Source: an uncultured Alphaproteobacteria bacterium (GTDB taxonomy: Bacteria; Pseudomonadota; Alphaproteobacteria; Rhodobacterales; Rhodobacteraceae). Taken from it: DNA of 64,000 nt. This document shows positions 30,794 through 41,850 of this stretch, in pieces. Each line of letters opens with the position of its first letter. The first letter of the stretch is position 1. The position numbers and the translations under genes were made by a program. The stretch is taken from positions 1 to 64,000 of the forward strand of contig CACDWF010000007.1 of NCBI GenBank assembly GCA_902556405.1, read 5' to 3'. The notes under the pieces were generated by a model. That model ran no database searches, was not told the DNA's origin, and worked only from the letters and a program-made list of their open reading frames with translations.

Positions 30794-31648
30794 TTAGTAT
30801 TGGTTGATATTACCTATATGTTTTTCCGCAAACTTTATTTTATCTAAATCTAAATCTTCACTGAAGCTGTTGATACCAAACGCCTCAATTAAACTACGCG
30901 TATTTAGGTTACCTTTTGCTCCAGGAGCATAAGGACACCCTCCAAGTCCACCTACTGCGGAGTCAAAGGTTGATAGTCCATATTTTAGTCCGATTTCGAC
31001 ATTTCTTATTGCCGTATCCGATGTATCATGGAAGTGTCCTGCAAGTTTTTTTTGATTTATCTCCGAACATAGCACCTTGAGAAGTTCCTCTATAGTTTTA
31101 GGTTTACCCTTGCCTATTGTATCTCCTAAGGAAACTTCATAACAACCCATGTCTAGGAGCTGTGACACAACTTTGAGTACACTCTCTGGAGAAATTTTAC
31201 CCTCATAGGGACATTCAACTATACACGATACGTATCCTCTTACTGGCATTTTTTTTTCACTAGCTTTTTTGAAAAGATCTCGGAATCTTGCTAAACTTTC
31301 GTCTATTGAGCAATTAACATTTTTTTGAGAAAAAGTCTCTGACGCAGCAGCAAAGACTGCTACCTCATCTACCTTAGCTTGCAATGCATTTTCAAAACCC
31401 TTTAGGTTTGGTGTCAAAGCGGTGTATTTAACACCGTCTCCTCTCATTATTCCCTCAAAAATTTCACTGGTGCCCCTCATCTGAGGAACCCACTTTGCGC
31501 TCACAAAACTACCACATTCTATTTTGCCTATTCCCGTAGTACTCAGGATATTAATTAGTTCAATTTTCTTGTTTATTGGGATTTCATTTTTGATGTTTTG
31601 CAGACCATCTCTGGGCCCTACCTCAAAAATACTTATTGTCTCAACCAT
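30794..31648 (-). CDS. liuE: Hydroxymethylglutaryl-CoA lyase
   Basis: FEVGPRDGLQNIKNEIP, GDTIGKGKPKTIEELL, DSAVGGLGGCPYAPGAKGN. Confidence 0.95.
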   Translation of the reverse strand: MVETISIFEVGPRDGLQNIKNEIPINKKIELINILSTTGIGKIECGSFVSAKWVPQMRGTSEIFEGIMRGDGVKYTALTPNLKGFENALQAKVDEVAVFAAASETFSQKNVNCSIDESLARFRDLFKKASEKKMPVRGYVSCIVECPYEGKISPESVLKVVSQLLDMGCYEVSLGDTIGKGKPKTIEELLKVLCSEINQKKLAGHFHDTSDTAIRNVEIGLKYGLSTFDSAVGGLGGCPYAPGAKGNLNTRSLIEAFGINSFSEDLDLDKIKFAEKHIGNINQY

Positions 31649-31649
31649 C

Positions 31650-33599
31650 TTATTCTATTTCTAAAAGTGTCTCACCTTTTTCAATCAAGTCGCCTTTTTT
31701 ATTTTTTAACCCCAAAACTTTCCCACTTTGAGGCGCGACTAACTTATACTCCATCTTCATCGCTTCTACGAATACAATTGCTTCATCTTTAGATACCATC
31801 TGTCCGTTTTTTACCAAAATTTTTGCGATACTTCCGGTTATGGGTGCAACAATTTTTCTCTCTTGCACATCAACTTCATTGCCTTGATATGTGTTAGTGA
31901 TATTTTCAAAGACAAATTTTATTCCCTCTCTGTATAAACTTAGTGTTTTGTTTTTTGCTTTAAAATCAAAACTGACCGATCTTTGGCATACATCAAATGA
32001 AATATTTTTTTTACTTGAAAAAACGTTTTCTACTAAAAAGATTTCATCTCCAACATTCACTTGGAATTTTCTTCCATCGCTTGAATTAACCTTTATCGCA
32101 TAGCTTTTTTCTTGGTGTCTCAACAACATATTTGCAGAGCCAGTCCCCCACAGCCTCCACATTTTATTTTTAAATTGTGATTCTGAGTTTAAAATAATTA
32201 GAGTAGCAGCTACTGTATCAGTCGGGTTTGGTAAAAGTTTTTTAAATTTTAAAGCCAGATCATCAAGGTCTGTAATTTGAATTATATCCTTCCTAAATAT
32301 TTCGCTATTCAAAATGTAGCTCAGAAAATCTGTATTTGTTTTAATTCCCTGAATCTTTAATTCGTCTAAACAACCAATAAGCTTGGTCCTAGCTTCTTCT
32401 CTATCATTAGCATGCACTATAGCTTTTCCTAACATTGGATCGTAAAATGTACTTATGTAATCACCAGATCTGACACCAAAATCAAATCTTCCCTTCTTCG
32501 GAAGATTTAAAGCTGTAATTGACCCAGGGCTGGGTAAAAAGTCATTTTTAGGATCCTCTGCATATATTCTGGCTTCTATTGCATGACCCCGGGGTATCAA
32601 TTTGTCATTATCGATATCTAGCTTTTTTCCTGCCGCAATGTTTATCTGTAACTCAACAAGATCCATACCTAAAATTTCTTCAGTAACAGGATGCTCGACC
32701 TGTAGTCTTGTATTCATTTCAAGAAAGAAAAAAGGTAACTCGTCCTTATGCGATTGAACATCGACTATGAATTCTATGGTCCCCAAGCCTCGATAATCGA
32801 TTTTGTTAGCAATATCTATTGCTGCCTTATACATTCTTCGTTTTGTTGGTTCAGGAATTGATAACGATGGAGACTCTTCTAAAACTTTCTGGTATCTCCT
32901 TTGTGATGAACAATCACGTTCGAATAAATGTATGCAATTTCCATGATTGTCTCTTGCAATTTGAATCTCAATATGTTTGCCGCCTTTGATATATTTTTCA
33001 ATTATCACCTCATCGTCTTTAAAGCTACTTTGAGCTTCTCTTGTAACTGCTTCAATAGAGTCTAGTAGGTCACTTTCGTTATACACAACTCTCATTCCTT
33101 TACCTCCACCACCGGCCGCGGCTTTTGCAATAACTGGAAAACCTATTTCTTTCGCCTTCTTTTTATTCTCAACTGGTTTTTCCTTCTTAACTAAAAAGCC
33201 ACTTACCAACGGAATATTAGCCGACGATATAACGTCTTTTGCATTATTCTTATTACCCATTGCTTTTATTGACTTCCAACTAGGGCCAATAAATGTAATT
33301 CCACTTGCCTCGACCTTTTTTGCAAAAAGATAGTTCTCTGAAAGGAACCCATAACCGGGGTGTATTGCTTCGATCTTATTCTCCTCCGCGACCTCAATTA
33401 CCTTTTTTATATTTAAATAACTTTTTTTAGATTCTGCAGGGCCGATGCAAACCGCAACATCCGCCTCTTTTGTATGCATAGAATTTTTATCCACTTCCGA
33501 GTAGACTGCATACGTTTTTATTCCAAGACGCCTAGCAGACTTAATTAAACGGCGCGCAATTTCTCCTCGATTGGCAATTAAGATACTTTTGAACATCAT
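31650..33599 (-). CDS. liuD: Methylcrotonyl-CoA carboxylase alpha (biotin carboxylase + BCCP)
   Basis: ILIANRGEIARRLIKSARRLG, AAGGGGKGMR, C-terminal VEAMKMEYKL biotinylation motif; next to liuB and liuE. Confidence 0.93.
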   Translation of the reverse strand: MMFKSILIANRGEIARRLIKSARRLGIKTYAVYSEVDKNSMHTKEADVAVCIGPAESKKSYLNIKKVIEVAEENKIEAIHPGYGFLSENYLFAKKVEASGITFIGPSWKSIKAMGNKNNAKDVISSANIPLVSGFLVKKEKPVENKKKAKEIGFPVIAKAAAGGGGKGMRVVYNESDLLDSIEAVTREAQSSFKDDEVIIEKYIKGGKHIEIQIARDNHGNCIHLFERDCSSQRRYQKVLEESPSLSIPEPTKRRMYKAAIDIANKIDYRGLGTIEFIVDVQSHKDELPFFFLEMNTRLQVEHPVTEEILGMDLVELQINIAAGKKLDIDNDKLIPRGHAIEARIYAEDPKNDFLPSPGSITALNLPKKGRFDFGVRSGDYISTFYDPMLGKAIVHANDREEARTKLIGCLDELKIQGIKTNTDFLSYILNSEIFRKDIIQITDLDDLALKFKKLLPNPTDTVAATLIILNSESQFKNKMWRLWGTGSANMLLRHQEKSYAIKVNSSDGRKFQVNVGDEIFLVENVFSSKKNISFDVCQRSVSFDFKAKNKTLSLYREGIKFVFENITNTYQGNEVDVQERKIVAPITGSIAKILVKNGQMVSKDEAIVFVEAMKMEYKLVAPQSGKVLGLKNKKGDLIEKGETLLEIE

Positions 33600-35200
33600 T
33601 ACATCCTAAAGACACCGAACTTTGTCTCTTGAACAGGTGCATTCATTGCAATTTCAAGAGATAAAGCAACGACTTCTCTAGTTTTTCTTGGGTCGATAAT
33701 TCCATCGTCCCATAAATGTGCTGATGCGAAAGTAGCTTTAGACTTATGCGCAAACATGTCCAAAATTGGTTTTTTAATGTTACTTATTTCTTTGTCTGAA
33801 AGTTTCTTACCCTTTGATTTCGCTGCAGCAATATTTACTTCTGCCATTACCCCAGCAGCCTGCTCGCCTCCCATTACGGCGACTTTTGCATTAGGCCATG
33901 TCCACACAAATCGAGGTCCGAAAGCTCTACCACACATACCGTAATTACCAGCGCCATATGAGCCTCCCACTATAACGGTTATTTTAGGAACATTAGCACA
34001 AGATACGGCATGAACAAGTTTGGCACCATCGCTCGCAATACCAGTTTGCTCATATTTTTTCCCAACCATAAATCCTGTTATATTTTGTAGAAAAAGTAAG
34101 GGTATTTTTCTTTGACAACAAAGTTCTATAAAGTGAGCCCCTTTTTTTGAACTCTCAGAAAACAGTACTCCATTATTTCCTATAATACCAACCTCAACTC
34201 CACAAACCTTAGCAAAACCACATACAAGTGTTTCTCCATAAGTCGCTTTAAATTCTGAAAATTTTGATCCGTCAACAATGCGCCCTATCAAATTGAATAT
34301 ATCAAAGCCTTTCTTTGGATCAGAATTCACAAACCCAAGAAGGTCATCCGGATCAAGCATTGGTGGATTATAATTTGAACGTTTGTATTCGGAAATTGAA
34401 GATAAATCACTTATAATCATTCTCGTTAAAGATATCGCATGCGCATCATTATCTGCCAAATAATCAGCAACACCTGATAATCTGGCATGAGTGTCTCCAC
34501 CACCTAGCGTTTCTGCATCGACAATTTCACCAGTCGCTTGCTTTAGAAGCGGTGGACCAGCTAAAAATATTGTGCCCTGGTTTTTCACAATTATTGTTTG
34601 ATCTGACATAGCAGGCAGATATGCCCCACCAGCAGTACACGACCCCATAACAACTGCGATTTGTGGTATACCTCTTGCGCTCATTTGCGCCTGGTTATAA
34701 AAAATTCGTCCGAAATGATTTTTGTCAGGAAACACGTCATCCCAAGACGGTAGATTTGCACCACCACTATCTACAAGATAAATACATGGAAGATTATTTT
34801 CAGCTGCAATTTCCTGTGCTCTTAGGTGTTTTTTTACAGTCAAAGGATAGTAACTTCCACCCTTCACTGTTGCATCATTACAAATAATCATACAGAGCCG
34901 CTTGGATACGAGGCCAACGCCTGCTATTGCACCAGCGGAAGGCACCTCGTCTTTATACTCACCATTGGCAGCAAAGAGCCCAACTTCCAAAAAAAAAGAT
35001 CCCGTATCAAGTAAATTTGCTACTCTGTCTCTTGGCAGCATTTTACCTCTTTTTACATGGCGTGCTTTTGAATTTTCTGAGCCACCTGCTATCAGCCTTT
35101 TTGCCAAGCTATCCACTTTTTCAATAGCTTTCTCCATTGCTGAATAATTCTCTGTGAATTCCTTAGAATTAGATGGTCTTTCAGACCCGACATTTTTCAT
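33599..35200 (-). CDS. liuB: Methylcrotonyl-CoA carboxylase beta (carboxyltransferase)
   Basis: 533 aa; [60 protein letters not shown]. Confidence 0.95.
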   Translation of the reverse strand: MKNVGSERPSNSKEFTENYSAMEKAIEKVDSLAKRLIAGGSENSKARHVKRGKMLPRDRVANLLDTGSFFLEVGLFAANGEYKDEVPSAGAIAGVGLVSKRLCMIICNDATVKGGSYYPLTVKKHLRAQEIAAENNLPCIYLVDSGGANLPSWDDVFPDKNHFGRIFYNQAQMSARGIPQIAVVMGSCTAGGAYLPAMSDQTIIVKNQGTIFLAGPPLLKQATGEIVDAETLGGGDTHARLSGVADYLADNDAHAISLTRMIISDLSSISEYKRSNYNPPMLDPDDLLGFVNSDPKKGFDIFNLIGRIVDGSKFSEFKATYGETLVCGFAKVCGVEVGIIGNNGVLFSESSKKGAHFIELCCQRKIPLLFLQNITGFMVGKKYEQTGIASDGAKLVHAVSCANVPKITVIVGGSYGAGNYGMCGRAFGPRFVWTWPNAKVAVMGGEQAAGVMAEVNIAAAKSKGKKLSDKEISNIKKPILDMFAHKSKATFASAHLWDDGIIDPRKTREVVALSLEIAMNAPVQETKFGVFRM

Positions 35201-36369
35201 TAGCTTGGCTTTGTTTCTTCAAATAACTCTCTTCCAATAAGCATGCGTCTAATTTCTGAAGTACCCGCACCGATCTCATAGAGTTTTGCATCACGTAGAA
35301 GTCTGCCTGTAGGATAATCATTAATATACCCGTTGCCACCAAGACATTGGATTGCATCTAGTGCTATTTGGGTTGCTTTCTCAGCCGCATAAAGTATGCA
35401 CCCAGCTGAGTCTTTTCTCGTCGTTTGTCCTTCATCGCATGCTCTTGCTACAGAATAGACATATGATCTGCATGCATTCATGGTAGTGTACATATCAGCG
35501 ATCTTTCCCTGCATTAGTTGGAAAGTACCGATAGGTTTACCAAATTGTTCTCTTTCATGGATATAGGGTACTACCACATCCATCGCACCAGCCATTATTC
35601 CAACCGGACCCGCCGCTAAAACTACTCTTTCATAATCAAGTCCCGACATAAGAACATTTACACCCTTACCTTCTTCCCCAAGTACATTTTCATAGGGAAC
35701 TTCACAGTTTTCAAAAATTAACTCTGACGTATTCGATCCACGCATTCCAAGCTTATCAAGTTTCTTCCCCGTAGAAAAGCCTTCCATACGTTTTTCTATC
35801 AGAAAAGCAGTTATTCCCTTGGAGCCTGCCGATACATCAGTTTTCGCATACACGACAAGGGTATCAGCATCAGGCCCATTAGTAATCCACATTTTTGATC
35901 CATTTAGTAAATAGTAGTCGTTTCGTTTTTCTGCCTTAAGCTTCATCGAAACTACGTCAGATCCTGCGCTTGGCTCTGACATCGCAAGTGAGCCTACATG
36001 CTCACCACTTATTAATTTTGGTAAATATTTATTTTTTTGCTGCTCGTTTCCCCATCTATAAATTTGGTTTATACACAAATTTGAGTGCGCCCCATATGAC
36101 ATTCCTATCGCGGCATTGGCTCTACTGATTTCTTCAACTGCTACACAATGGGCAAGATACCCCATATCGACACCGCCAAACTCTTCAGAAATTGTTATTC
36201 CATGCAAGCCCAAATTTCCCATCATCTCCCAAAGCTCCATGGGAAAGTCGTTGGACCTATCTACGTCTGCCGACTTTGGAGCAATTTCTTCTAGCGCAAA
36301 TTTCCTAACGGTCTCTCTTAGCGCATCTATATCTTCCCCTAAGCCAAAATCCATTGTTGCATTAAACAT
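35200..36369 (-). CDS. liuA: Isovaleryl-CoA dehydrogenase
   Basis: 389 aa acyl-CoA dehydrogenase; [61 protein letters not shown]. Confidence 0.93.
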   Translation of the reverse strand: MFNATMDFGLGEDIDALRETVRKFALEEIAPKSADVDRSNDFPMELWEMMGNLGLHGITISEEFGGVDMGYLAHCVAVEEISRANAAIGMSYGAHSNLCINQIYRWGNEQQKNKYLPKLISGEHVGSLAMSEPSAGSDVVSMKLKAEKRNDYYLLNGSKMWITNGPDADTLVVYAKTDVSAGSKGITAFLIEKRMEGFSTGKKLDKLGMRGSNTSELIFENCEVPYENVLGEEGKGVNVLMSGLDYERVVLAAGPVGIMAGAMDVVVPYIHEREQFGKPIGTFQLMQGKIADMYTTMNACRSYVYSVARACDEGQTTRKDSAGCILYAAEKATQIALDAIQCLGGNGYINDYPTGRLLRDAKLYEIGAGTSEIRRMLIGRELFEETKPS

Positions 36370-36383
36370 CTTTACACGAGCCT

Positions 36384-37154
36384 CTATTTTGGTGCCATAC
36401 GGATCGCACCATCCAACCGAATTGTCTCTCCGTTGAGCATACTATTTTCTACAATCTGAACACTTAAATCAGCAAATTCTAAGGGTGACCCCAGTCTCGG
36501 AGGAAAGGGCACCGATTTGCCCAGTGCATCCTGAACATCCTCGGGTAAGCTTCGTAACATAGGCGTACTAAAGAGACCTGGCGCAATTGTAACTACCCTA
36601 ATTCCATCTTGGGCTAAATCACGCGCCATTGGCAACGTCATTCCAACCACACCACCCTTAGAGGCTGAGTAAGCAATCTGTCCGATTTGACCATCGAAAG
36701 CAGCAACTGATGCTGTATTAATTATAACGCCTTTTTCTTTATCATCGCTTAACACGGTATTCTGTTCTGACATCCCCAAAGCACTTTGAGACGCAACGTT
36801 AAAAGTACCAATTAGATTTATACGTATTGTTTTATCAAATAATTCAAATTGGTGGTTTCGACCCTTAGAAACCGTTTTTTGAGAAAAACCAATACCTGCA
36901 CAATTCACGCAAACGCTTTCCTGCCCAATTCTCTCTCTTATTGAACTAAGACCGTCTGCCACTGATTGAGGGTCAGATACATCCACTTTCTCAAAAGTAA
37001 CTCCATGCTGACTGGCAACTTTTGAACCTTCCTCTTCATTCATATCGAAAACTGCAACTTTTGCTCCTAAAGAAACAAATTTTTCGACGACCGCCAAGCC
37101 TAGGCCAGATGCTCCTCCGGTAACTAATGCCGCAGTCTTCTCTGAAATCTTCAT
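36384..37154 (-). CDS. SDR, type 2 3-hydroxyacyl-CoA dehydrogenase-like
   Basis: [72 protein letters not shown]. Confidence 0.88.
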   Translation of the reverse strand: MKISEKTAALVTGGASGLGLAVVEKFVSLGAKVAVFDMNEEEGSKVASQHGVTFEKVDVSDPQSVADGLSSIRERIGQESVCVNCAGIGFSQKTVSKGRNHQFELFDKTIRINLIGTFNVASQSALGMSEQNTVLSDDKEKGVIINTASVAAFDGQIGQIAYSASKGGVVGMTLPMARDLAQDGIRVVTIAPGLFSTPMLRSLPEDVQDALGKSVPFPPRLGSPLEFADLSVQIVENSMLNGETIRLDGAIRMAPK

Positions 37155-38329
37155 GGTCTTTCTATGGCCATTGCTAGACCCTCACCACCGCCTAAACAAA
37201 TAGCCGCAATACCTTTTTTCAAATTTCTTTTTTCTAATGCATTAAGTAGCGTCACAAGAATTCTAGCTCCTGAAGCTCCAATTGGATGTCCTAGAGCACA
37301 GGCACCACCGTTAACATTTATTTTTTCTCTAGGAATGTTTAGCTCCTTCATGAAACCCATAGGGACAACTGCGAAAGCTTCATTTACTTCCCACAAATCA
37401 ACTTCGTCTGCTGACCATCCTACTCTTTCTAGCAACTTCTTAGCAGCTGGAATAGGTGCTGTAGTAAACATTCCTGGCTTGTGGGCATGAACAGTATGTC
37501 CCAAAATTGTCGCTCGTACAGGAAGTGAAAGCTCGTTAGCTCTTTCTTCAGAGCTAACTAATAGTGCTGCTGCACCATCAGAAATTGAAGAAGAATTAGC
37601 TGCAGTAACTGTTCCATCTTTTTTGAATGCAGGCTTTAAATTTGGAATTTTTTCTGGTTGTGCATTCTTAGGCTGCTCGTCCTCATTAATGATTATGTCA
37701 CCCTTTCTTGTTTTAATAGTAACTGGTGAAATTTCTTTATCAAAGGCGTTCTCTTTTTGAGCACTTAGAGCATTATTTAACGAACCTATAGCATATTCAT
37801 CTTGCTGTTCTCTTGTGAATTGAAATAACTCAGCCGTATCTTCTGCATATGTGCCCATCAATCTTCCTGGCTCATAAGCATCTTCTAATCCGTCTAGGAA
37901 CATATGGTCATACATTTGCTGGTGACCAACACGTGCACCAACTCTCATTTTTGGAGAGAGATAAGGAGCGTTAGTCATACTCTCCATTCCACCCGCTGCT
38001 ACCAGCTCACTAGTTCCAGCTTTTATTTGATCGTGTGCGTATATAACAGACTTTAGACCTGATCCACACATCTTATTCAAAGTGACAGCAGGTACATTTT
38101 CGGAGAGACCTGCGTTAAAAGAGGCTTGTCTAGCAGGAGCTTGCCCTTGACCTGCTGACAAGACATTGCCCATTATGACTTCATCTATACTCTCGTTTTT
38201 AACACCAGCATTTTCTATTGCGCCTTTTATTGCTGCACCACCTAGCTCGGGCGCCGTCGCTTGGCTCATTTCACCATGAAAGCCTCCCATTGGTGTCCTT
38301 GAAGCTCCAACAATTACAACTTTTTTCAT
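37151..38329 (-). CDS. Acetyl-CoA acetyltransferase (thiolase)
   Basis: LNKMCGSGLKSVIYAHDQIKAG, NVNGGACALGHPIGASGARILVTLL, AICLGGGEGLAMAIE. Confidence 0.95.
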   Translation of the reverse strand: MKKVVIVGASRTPMGGFHGEMSQATAPELGGAAIKGAIENAGVKNESIDEVIMGNVLSAGQGQAPARQASFNAGLSENVPAVTLNKMCGSGLKSVIYAHDQIKAGTSELVAAGGMESMTNAPYLSPKMRVGARVGHQQMYDHMFLDGLEDAYEPGRLMGTYAEDTAELFQFTREQQDEYAIGSLNNALSAQKENAFDKEISPVTIKTRKGDIIINEDEQPKNAQPEKIPNLKPAFKKDGTVTAANSSSISDGAAALLVSSEERANELSLPVRATILGHTVHAHKPGMFTTAPIPAAKKLLERVGWSADEVDLWEVNEAFAVVPMGFMKELNIPREKINVNGGACALGHPIGASGARILVTLLNALEKRNLKKGIAAICLGGGEGLAMAIERP

Positions 38330-38342
38330 TTTGACCCCCTAT

Positions 38343-39569
38343 CTAATCAAATGTTCTTTGGTCGTCTATTACCTTTCCATCATTGGGTAATGACCCAGGC
38401 GTGACTAATTGTACATCACCCTTAAGTTTAAGTATTTCCTTTATCATAGGATTGTAATCTTTATTCATATTACCTTCAATCTCTAAAAGTACAGTCATTA
38501 TGTCATTATTATCACTCCGCGTTACATTCACCCTAGCTTTTTTTATCTCTGATGATCTGCCAACTAAATCGGCAACTTGCTCAGGTCTAACGAACATGCC
38601 TTTTATTTTTGTTGTCTGGTCAGCTCTCCCGCGCCAACCAACAATCCTCATATTAGTCCTACCACAATCACTTTTCCCAGAAGCAACAGCCGACAAGTCG
38701 CCTGTTGCGAACCTGATCAGTGGATAATCTGGGTTTAAAGATGTTACTAGCACTTCTCCAATTTCCCCTTCTGCAACGGGATCGCCTGTACCCGGCGTTA
38801 CTATTTCAACGATAACGCCTTCATCAACAACCATAGGCGCATCCGCTATAGTCTCGTAAGCAACATTGCCTAAATCTGCAGTCCCATAATTTTGCAGACA
38901 CATAATTCCTCTATCTTTATAATTTTGTCTTGTTTTTGGAAAAAGAGGACCACCTCCCACAAGTGCTTTTTCAATCTTTGATAGATCTAGCCCTAGTTCA
39001 TCTCCCTTTTCTAAAATAATTTGCAGAAAATCAGGTACTCCTATGTAAGCTGTCACACCAATCTCGCTGGCAGCTCGCGCTTGTAGTTCTGTTTGTCCAG
39101 TACCAGCAGGAAATACTGTTGCACCTACAGCTAGTACACCCTGCTCGCTCAACATTCCAGCCGGCGTGAAATGATAAGAGAAACAGTTCTGGACAATGTC
39201 GCCTTTCCCTATTCCAGCCGCATTTAGCGCTCTGGCGGATCGCCACCAATCTTTTTTGACCATCCCTGGTTCGTAAATTGGTCCTGGAGACTGGAAAATT
39301 TGGTTCAAGTCTTGAACGGTCCCCGCTATCAATCCACCAAGAGGTGGATCTTGGGCTTGTAGTCTAACGAGTTCACTTTTCCTCAAAACTGGGAGTTTGG
39401 TCAAATCTTCTATTGAATTTATTTTACTGGGATCAACATCGGCCAGTATTTTACTAAACGCTTTAGAATTCTCTTTAGCGTTCTTTATCTGCAGCGGAAT
39501 TGATTTAGAAAGATCACTAGATCTTTCATCGTCAGACCTTGTCTCAAGTTTATCAAAGAACTCCCCCAT
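38343..39569 (-). CDS. Phenylacetate--CoA ligase-like AMP-forming ligase
   Basis: 408 aa; PVLRKSELVRLQ, SPGPIYEPG, LQNYGTADLGNVAYE, IRFATGDLSAV..GWRGRADQTTKIKGMFVRPEQV. Confidence 0.82.
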   Translation of the reverse strand: MGEFFDKLETRSDDERSSDLSKSIPLQIKNAKENSKAFSKILADVDPSKINSIEDLTKLPVLRKSELVRLQAQDPPLGGLIAGTVQDLNQIFQSPGPIYEPGMVKKDWWRSARALNAAGIGKGDIVQNCFSYHFTPAGMLSEQGVLAVGATVFPAGTGQTELQARAASEIGVTAYIGVPDFLQIILEKGDELGLDLSKIEKALVGGGPLFPKTRQNYKDRGIMCLQNYGTADLGNVAYETIADAPMVVDEGVIVEIVTPGTGDPVAEGEIGEVLVTSLNPDYPLIRFATGDLSAVASGKSDCGRTNMRIVGWRGRADQTTKIKGMFVRPEQVADLVGRSSEIKKARVNVTRSDNNDIMTVLLEIEGNMNKDYNPMIKEILKLKGDVQLVTPGSLPNDGKVIDDQRTFD

Positions 39570-39576
39570 AGACTTT

Positions 39577-40395
39577 TTACAGCCACCTTTTACGTCTGCG
39601 ATATGACTTAGTGTTTTTAAATGAGCTTCTTCCTTCCTCGGACATACCTAAATAAAATTCCTTAACATCTGGATTTTCTCTGAGTTCTTTTGCAGGGCCA
39701 TCCATAACTACCCGACCACTCTCCAATATATAACCTTTATGAGCATACTTTAATGCGACATTTGTATTTTGTTCAGCCAATAAAAAAGCAACGTTCTCTT
39801 TTTCATTTAACTGCTTAACAATTTCAAAGATTTCTTCAACAAGTTGAGGAGCCAGACCCATGCTTGGCTCATCAAGAAGAATTGTTTCCGGTTGGGACAT
39901 TAATGCTCGGCCGATTGCAACCATCTGTTGTTCTCCACCGGACGTATAACCTGCAAGTGATTTTCTTCTCTCTTTTAGTCTTGGAAAATAATTATAAACA
40001 AGATCTAGGCTTTCTTGTATTTCGCTTCCACTGACTTTACGCGTATATGCGCCAGTCAACAAATTCTCTTCTACAGTGAGATGCTCAAAACAGTGTCTAC
40101 CTTCCATAACTTGTATAACTCCGCTCCTCACCATATCGGCGGGATCCAAATCTTTAATTGACTCACCATTATACGATATCGTGCCCTTAGTTACTTCTCC
40201 TCGTTCGGACCGAAGCAAATTTGATACTGACTTTAATGTGGTGCTTTTTCCTGCTCCATTACCTCCCAGTAACGCTGTTATTCCACCTTTCTCCACAGTA
40301 AGACTTACCCCGCGCAAAACAAGGATAATATTGTTATAAACAACCTCTATGTTGCTTACATCTAAAAGAATTTCCTGATTTCTGTCATCAAACAT
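39577..40395 (-). CDS. livF: Branched-chain-type ABC transporter ATP-binding protein
   Basis: GGNGAGKSTTLKSVSNLL, SGGEQQMVAIGRALMSQPETILLDEPSMGLAP. Confidence 0.93.
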   Translation of the reverse strand: MFDDRNQEILLDVSNIEVVYNNIILVLRGVSLTVEKGGITALLGGNGAGKSTTLKSVSNLLRSERGEVTKGTISYNGESIKDLDPADMVRSGVIQVMEGRHCFEHLTVEENLLTGAYTRKVSGSEIQESLDLVYNYFPRLKERRKSLAGYTSGGEQQMVAIGRALMSQPETILLDEPSMGLAPQLVEEIFEIVKQLNEKENVAFLLAEQNTNVALKYAHKGYILESGRVVMDGPAKELRENPDVKEFYLGMSEEGRSSFKNTKSYRRRKRWL

Positions 40396-40413
40396 TTTTT
40401 TAACCTTAATTAG

Positions 40414-40448
40414 ATTTGGCCCGCACCCCTAAGGCAAGCGGGCCAAAT
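40414..40448. promoter_or_regulatory. Strong GC-rich hairpin between substrate-binding protein gene and livF-like gene
   Basis: ATTTGGCCCGC-N13-GCGGGCCAAAT, perfect 11-bp stem in AT-rich surroundings. Confidence 0.75.
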
Positions 40449-40456
40449 TTTTTAAT

Positions 40457-41749
40457 TTAGTTACACTTCTGCGTTGTCCATCCGGACTTATCAGAGACGT
40501 ACTTTTCAGCAGCAGCTGTAAGGAGCGGTTGAACAACATCTGTCATTGGCGGAATTAACCCGGTAATTCTCTTCCAATCAGATCCGTCCCACTGCTGAAC
40601 AAAGATAGATCCTCCGTTTTCGTGGTCAGCACATGATCCTATAACAGGTGCAGTAAAGCCTTCGAGACCAAGTTCCTTAAGCCGAGCCTCGTCTAGCTTA
40701 ATATTTTCTAGACCAAGGCGAACATCAGCTCCAGTAACATTCTTTTTACCAGTCATTTTCTGAGCAACCTCTATCGCCTCGGCAATGATGACCGCATTGA
40801 ACATACCTCTGTTGTAGAGAACTTTTCCTGGCATTCCCATTTCAGTTTTACTTCCTCCTGGCTTCACAACGTATTTAATCATGTCTTGTATTGCAGGAAA
40901 GTCAGTGCCTGTCGTGGTAAAGCTTGATGCAAGATATCCTTTAGCTTTTGAGCCAAGGGCTTGCGTATCAACGTGTGCTCCTGACCACCAATTTCCAATA
41001 AATCTATCTAGTGGAAATCTGGTTTTGGCTGCTTCTTTGATGGCTGTTGGGTTCATTGCACCCCAGCCCCACATGATTACCCAATCAGGTTTTTCTTTTC
41101 TGATCGTTAACCAATGTGACGACTGATTTTGCATCTCTTTACCTGCTACTGGCACATAAAGCGTTTCAAAACCCATCTTAGGACCCAACTCTTCAAGAAC
41201 CGGAATAGGCTCGCGTCCATAACCAACGTCTAGATAAAGGAACCCTATTTTCTTTCCCTTTAGGCCACCTTGACTTTCGATATATGACAAGATTGATGTC
41301 ATTTGTGACCAATAAGATGTGGGATAGTTAAATGCCCAAGGAAAAGTTTCTCCTTTTGCCGCAGCTGAAAGACCATAACCCATCGTCAAAATAGGCACTT
41401 CGTCTTCCGGAGCTTTCTGAAGAATTTGTAATGTTATACCAGTTGAGTTTGGAGTATGCACTAGAGCATTCTTTCCTCTGTATGATTCATAACACTCAAC
41501 ACCCACTTGCGCCTTGTATCCAGTTTCACACTCTTCGGCCTTAACCTTTACACCACCAATGCCGCCATCTCTTTCGTTTAACATTAAGAAGTAGTCCGTG
41601 AAACCATTCGCCATCATTGTACCGTTGGCTGCATACGGTCCAACGCGGTAGGTCATGTTTGGTACTAATAGTTCATCAGCAAAACTTAAGCTAACTGATG
41701 AAAAAGCGGTGCCTAACGCCATTACAGCACCAATAAAAAGTTTTTTCAT
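40457..41749 (-). CDS. Branched-chain-type ABC transporter substrate-binding protein
   Basis: 430 aa; N-terminal signal peptide MKKLFIGAVMALGTAFSSVSLSFA; periplasmic binding protein type 1 features; liv locus. Confidence 0.92.
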   Translation of the reverse strand: MKKLFIGAVMALGTAFSSVSLSFADELLVPNMTYRVGPYAANGTMMANGFTDYFLMLNERDGGIGGVKVKAEECETGYKAQVGVECYESYRGKNALVHTPNSTGITLQILQKAPEDEVPILTMGYGLSAAAKGETFPWAFNYPTSYWSQMTSILSYIESQGGLKGKKIGFLYLDVGYGREPIPVLEELGPKMGFETLYVPVAGKEMQNQSSHWLTIRKEKPDWVIMWGWGAMNPTAIKEAAKTRFPLDRFIGNWWSGAHVDTQALGSKAKGYLASSFTTTGTDFPAIQDMIKYVVKPGGSKTEMGMPGKVLYNRGMFNAVIIAEAIEVAQKMTGKKNVTGADVRLGLENIKLDEARLKELGLEGFTAPVIGSCADHENGGSIFVQQWDGSDWKRITGLIPPMTDVVQPLLTAAAEKYVSDKSGWTTQKCN

Positions 41750-41850
41750 TTTGTTCTCCCCATAATGAAGCAGCTTTTAGCTGCATTTTTTTGTGAGCCA
41801 TATTTTCTTTTCGAAAGAGGGGCTCATATCCTCTCTCGAACTTCTGGGAA

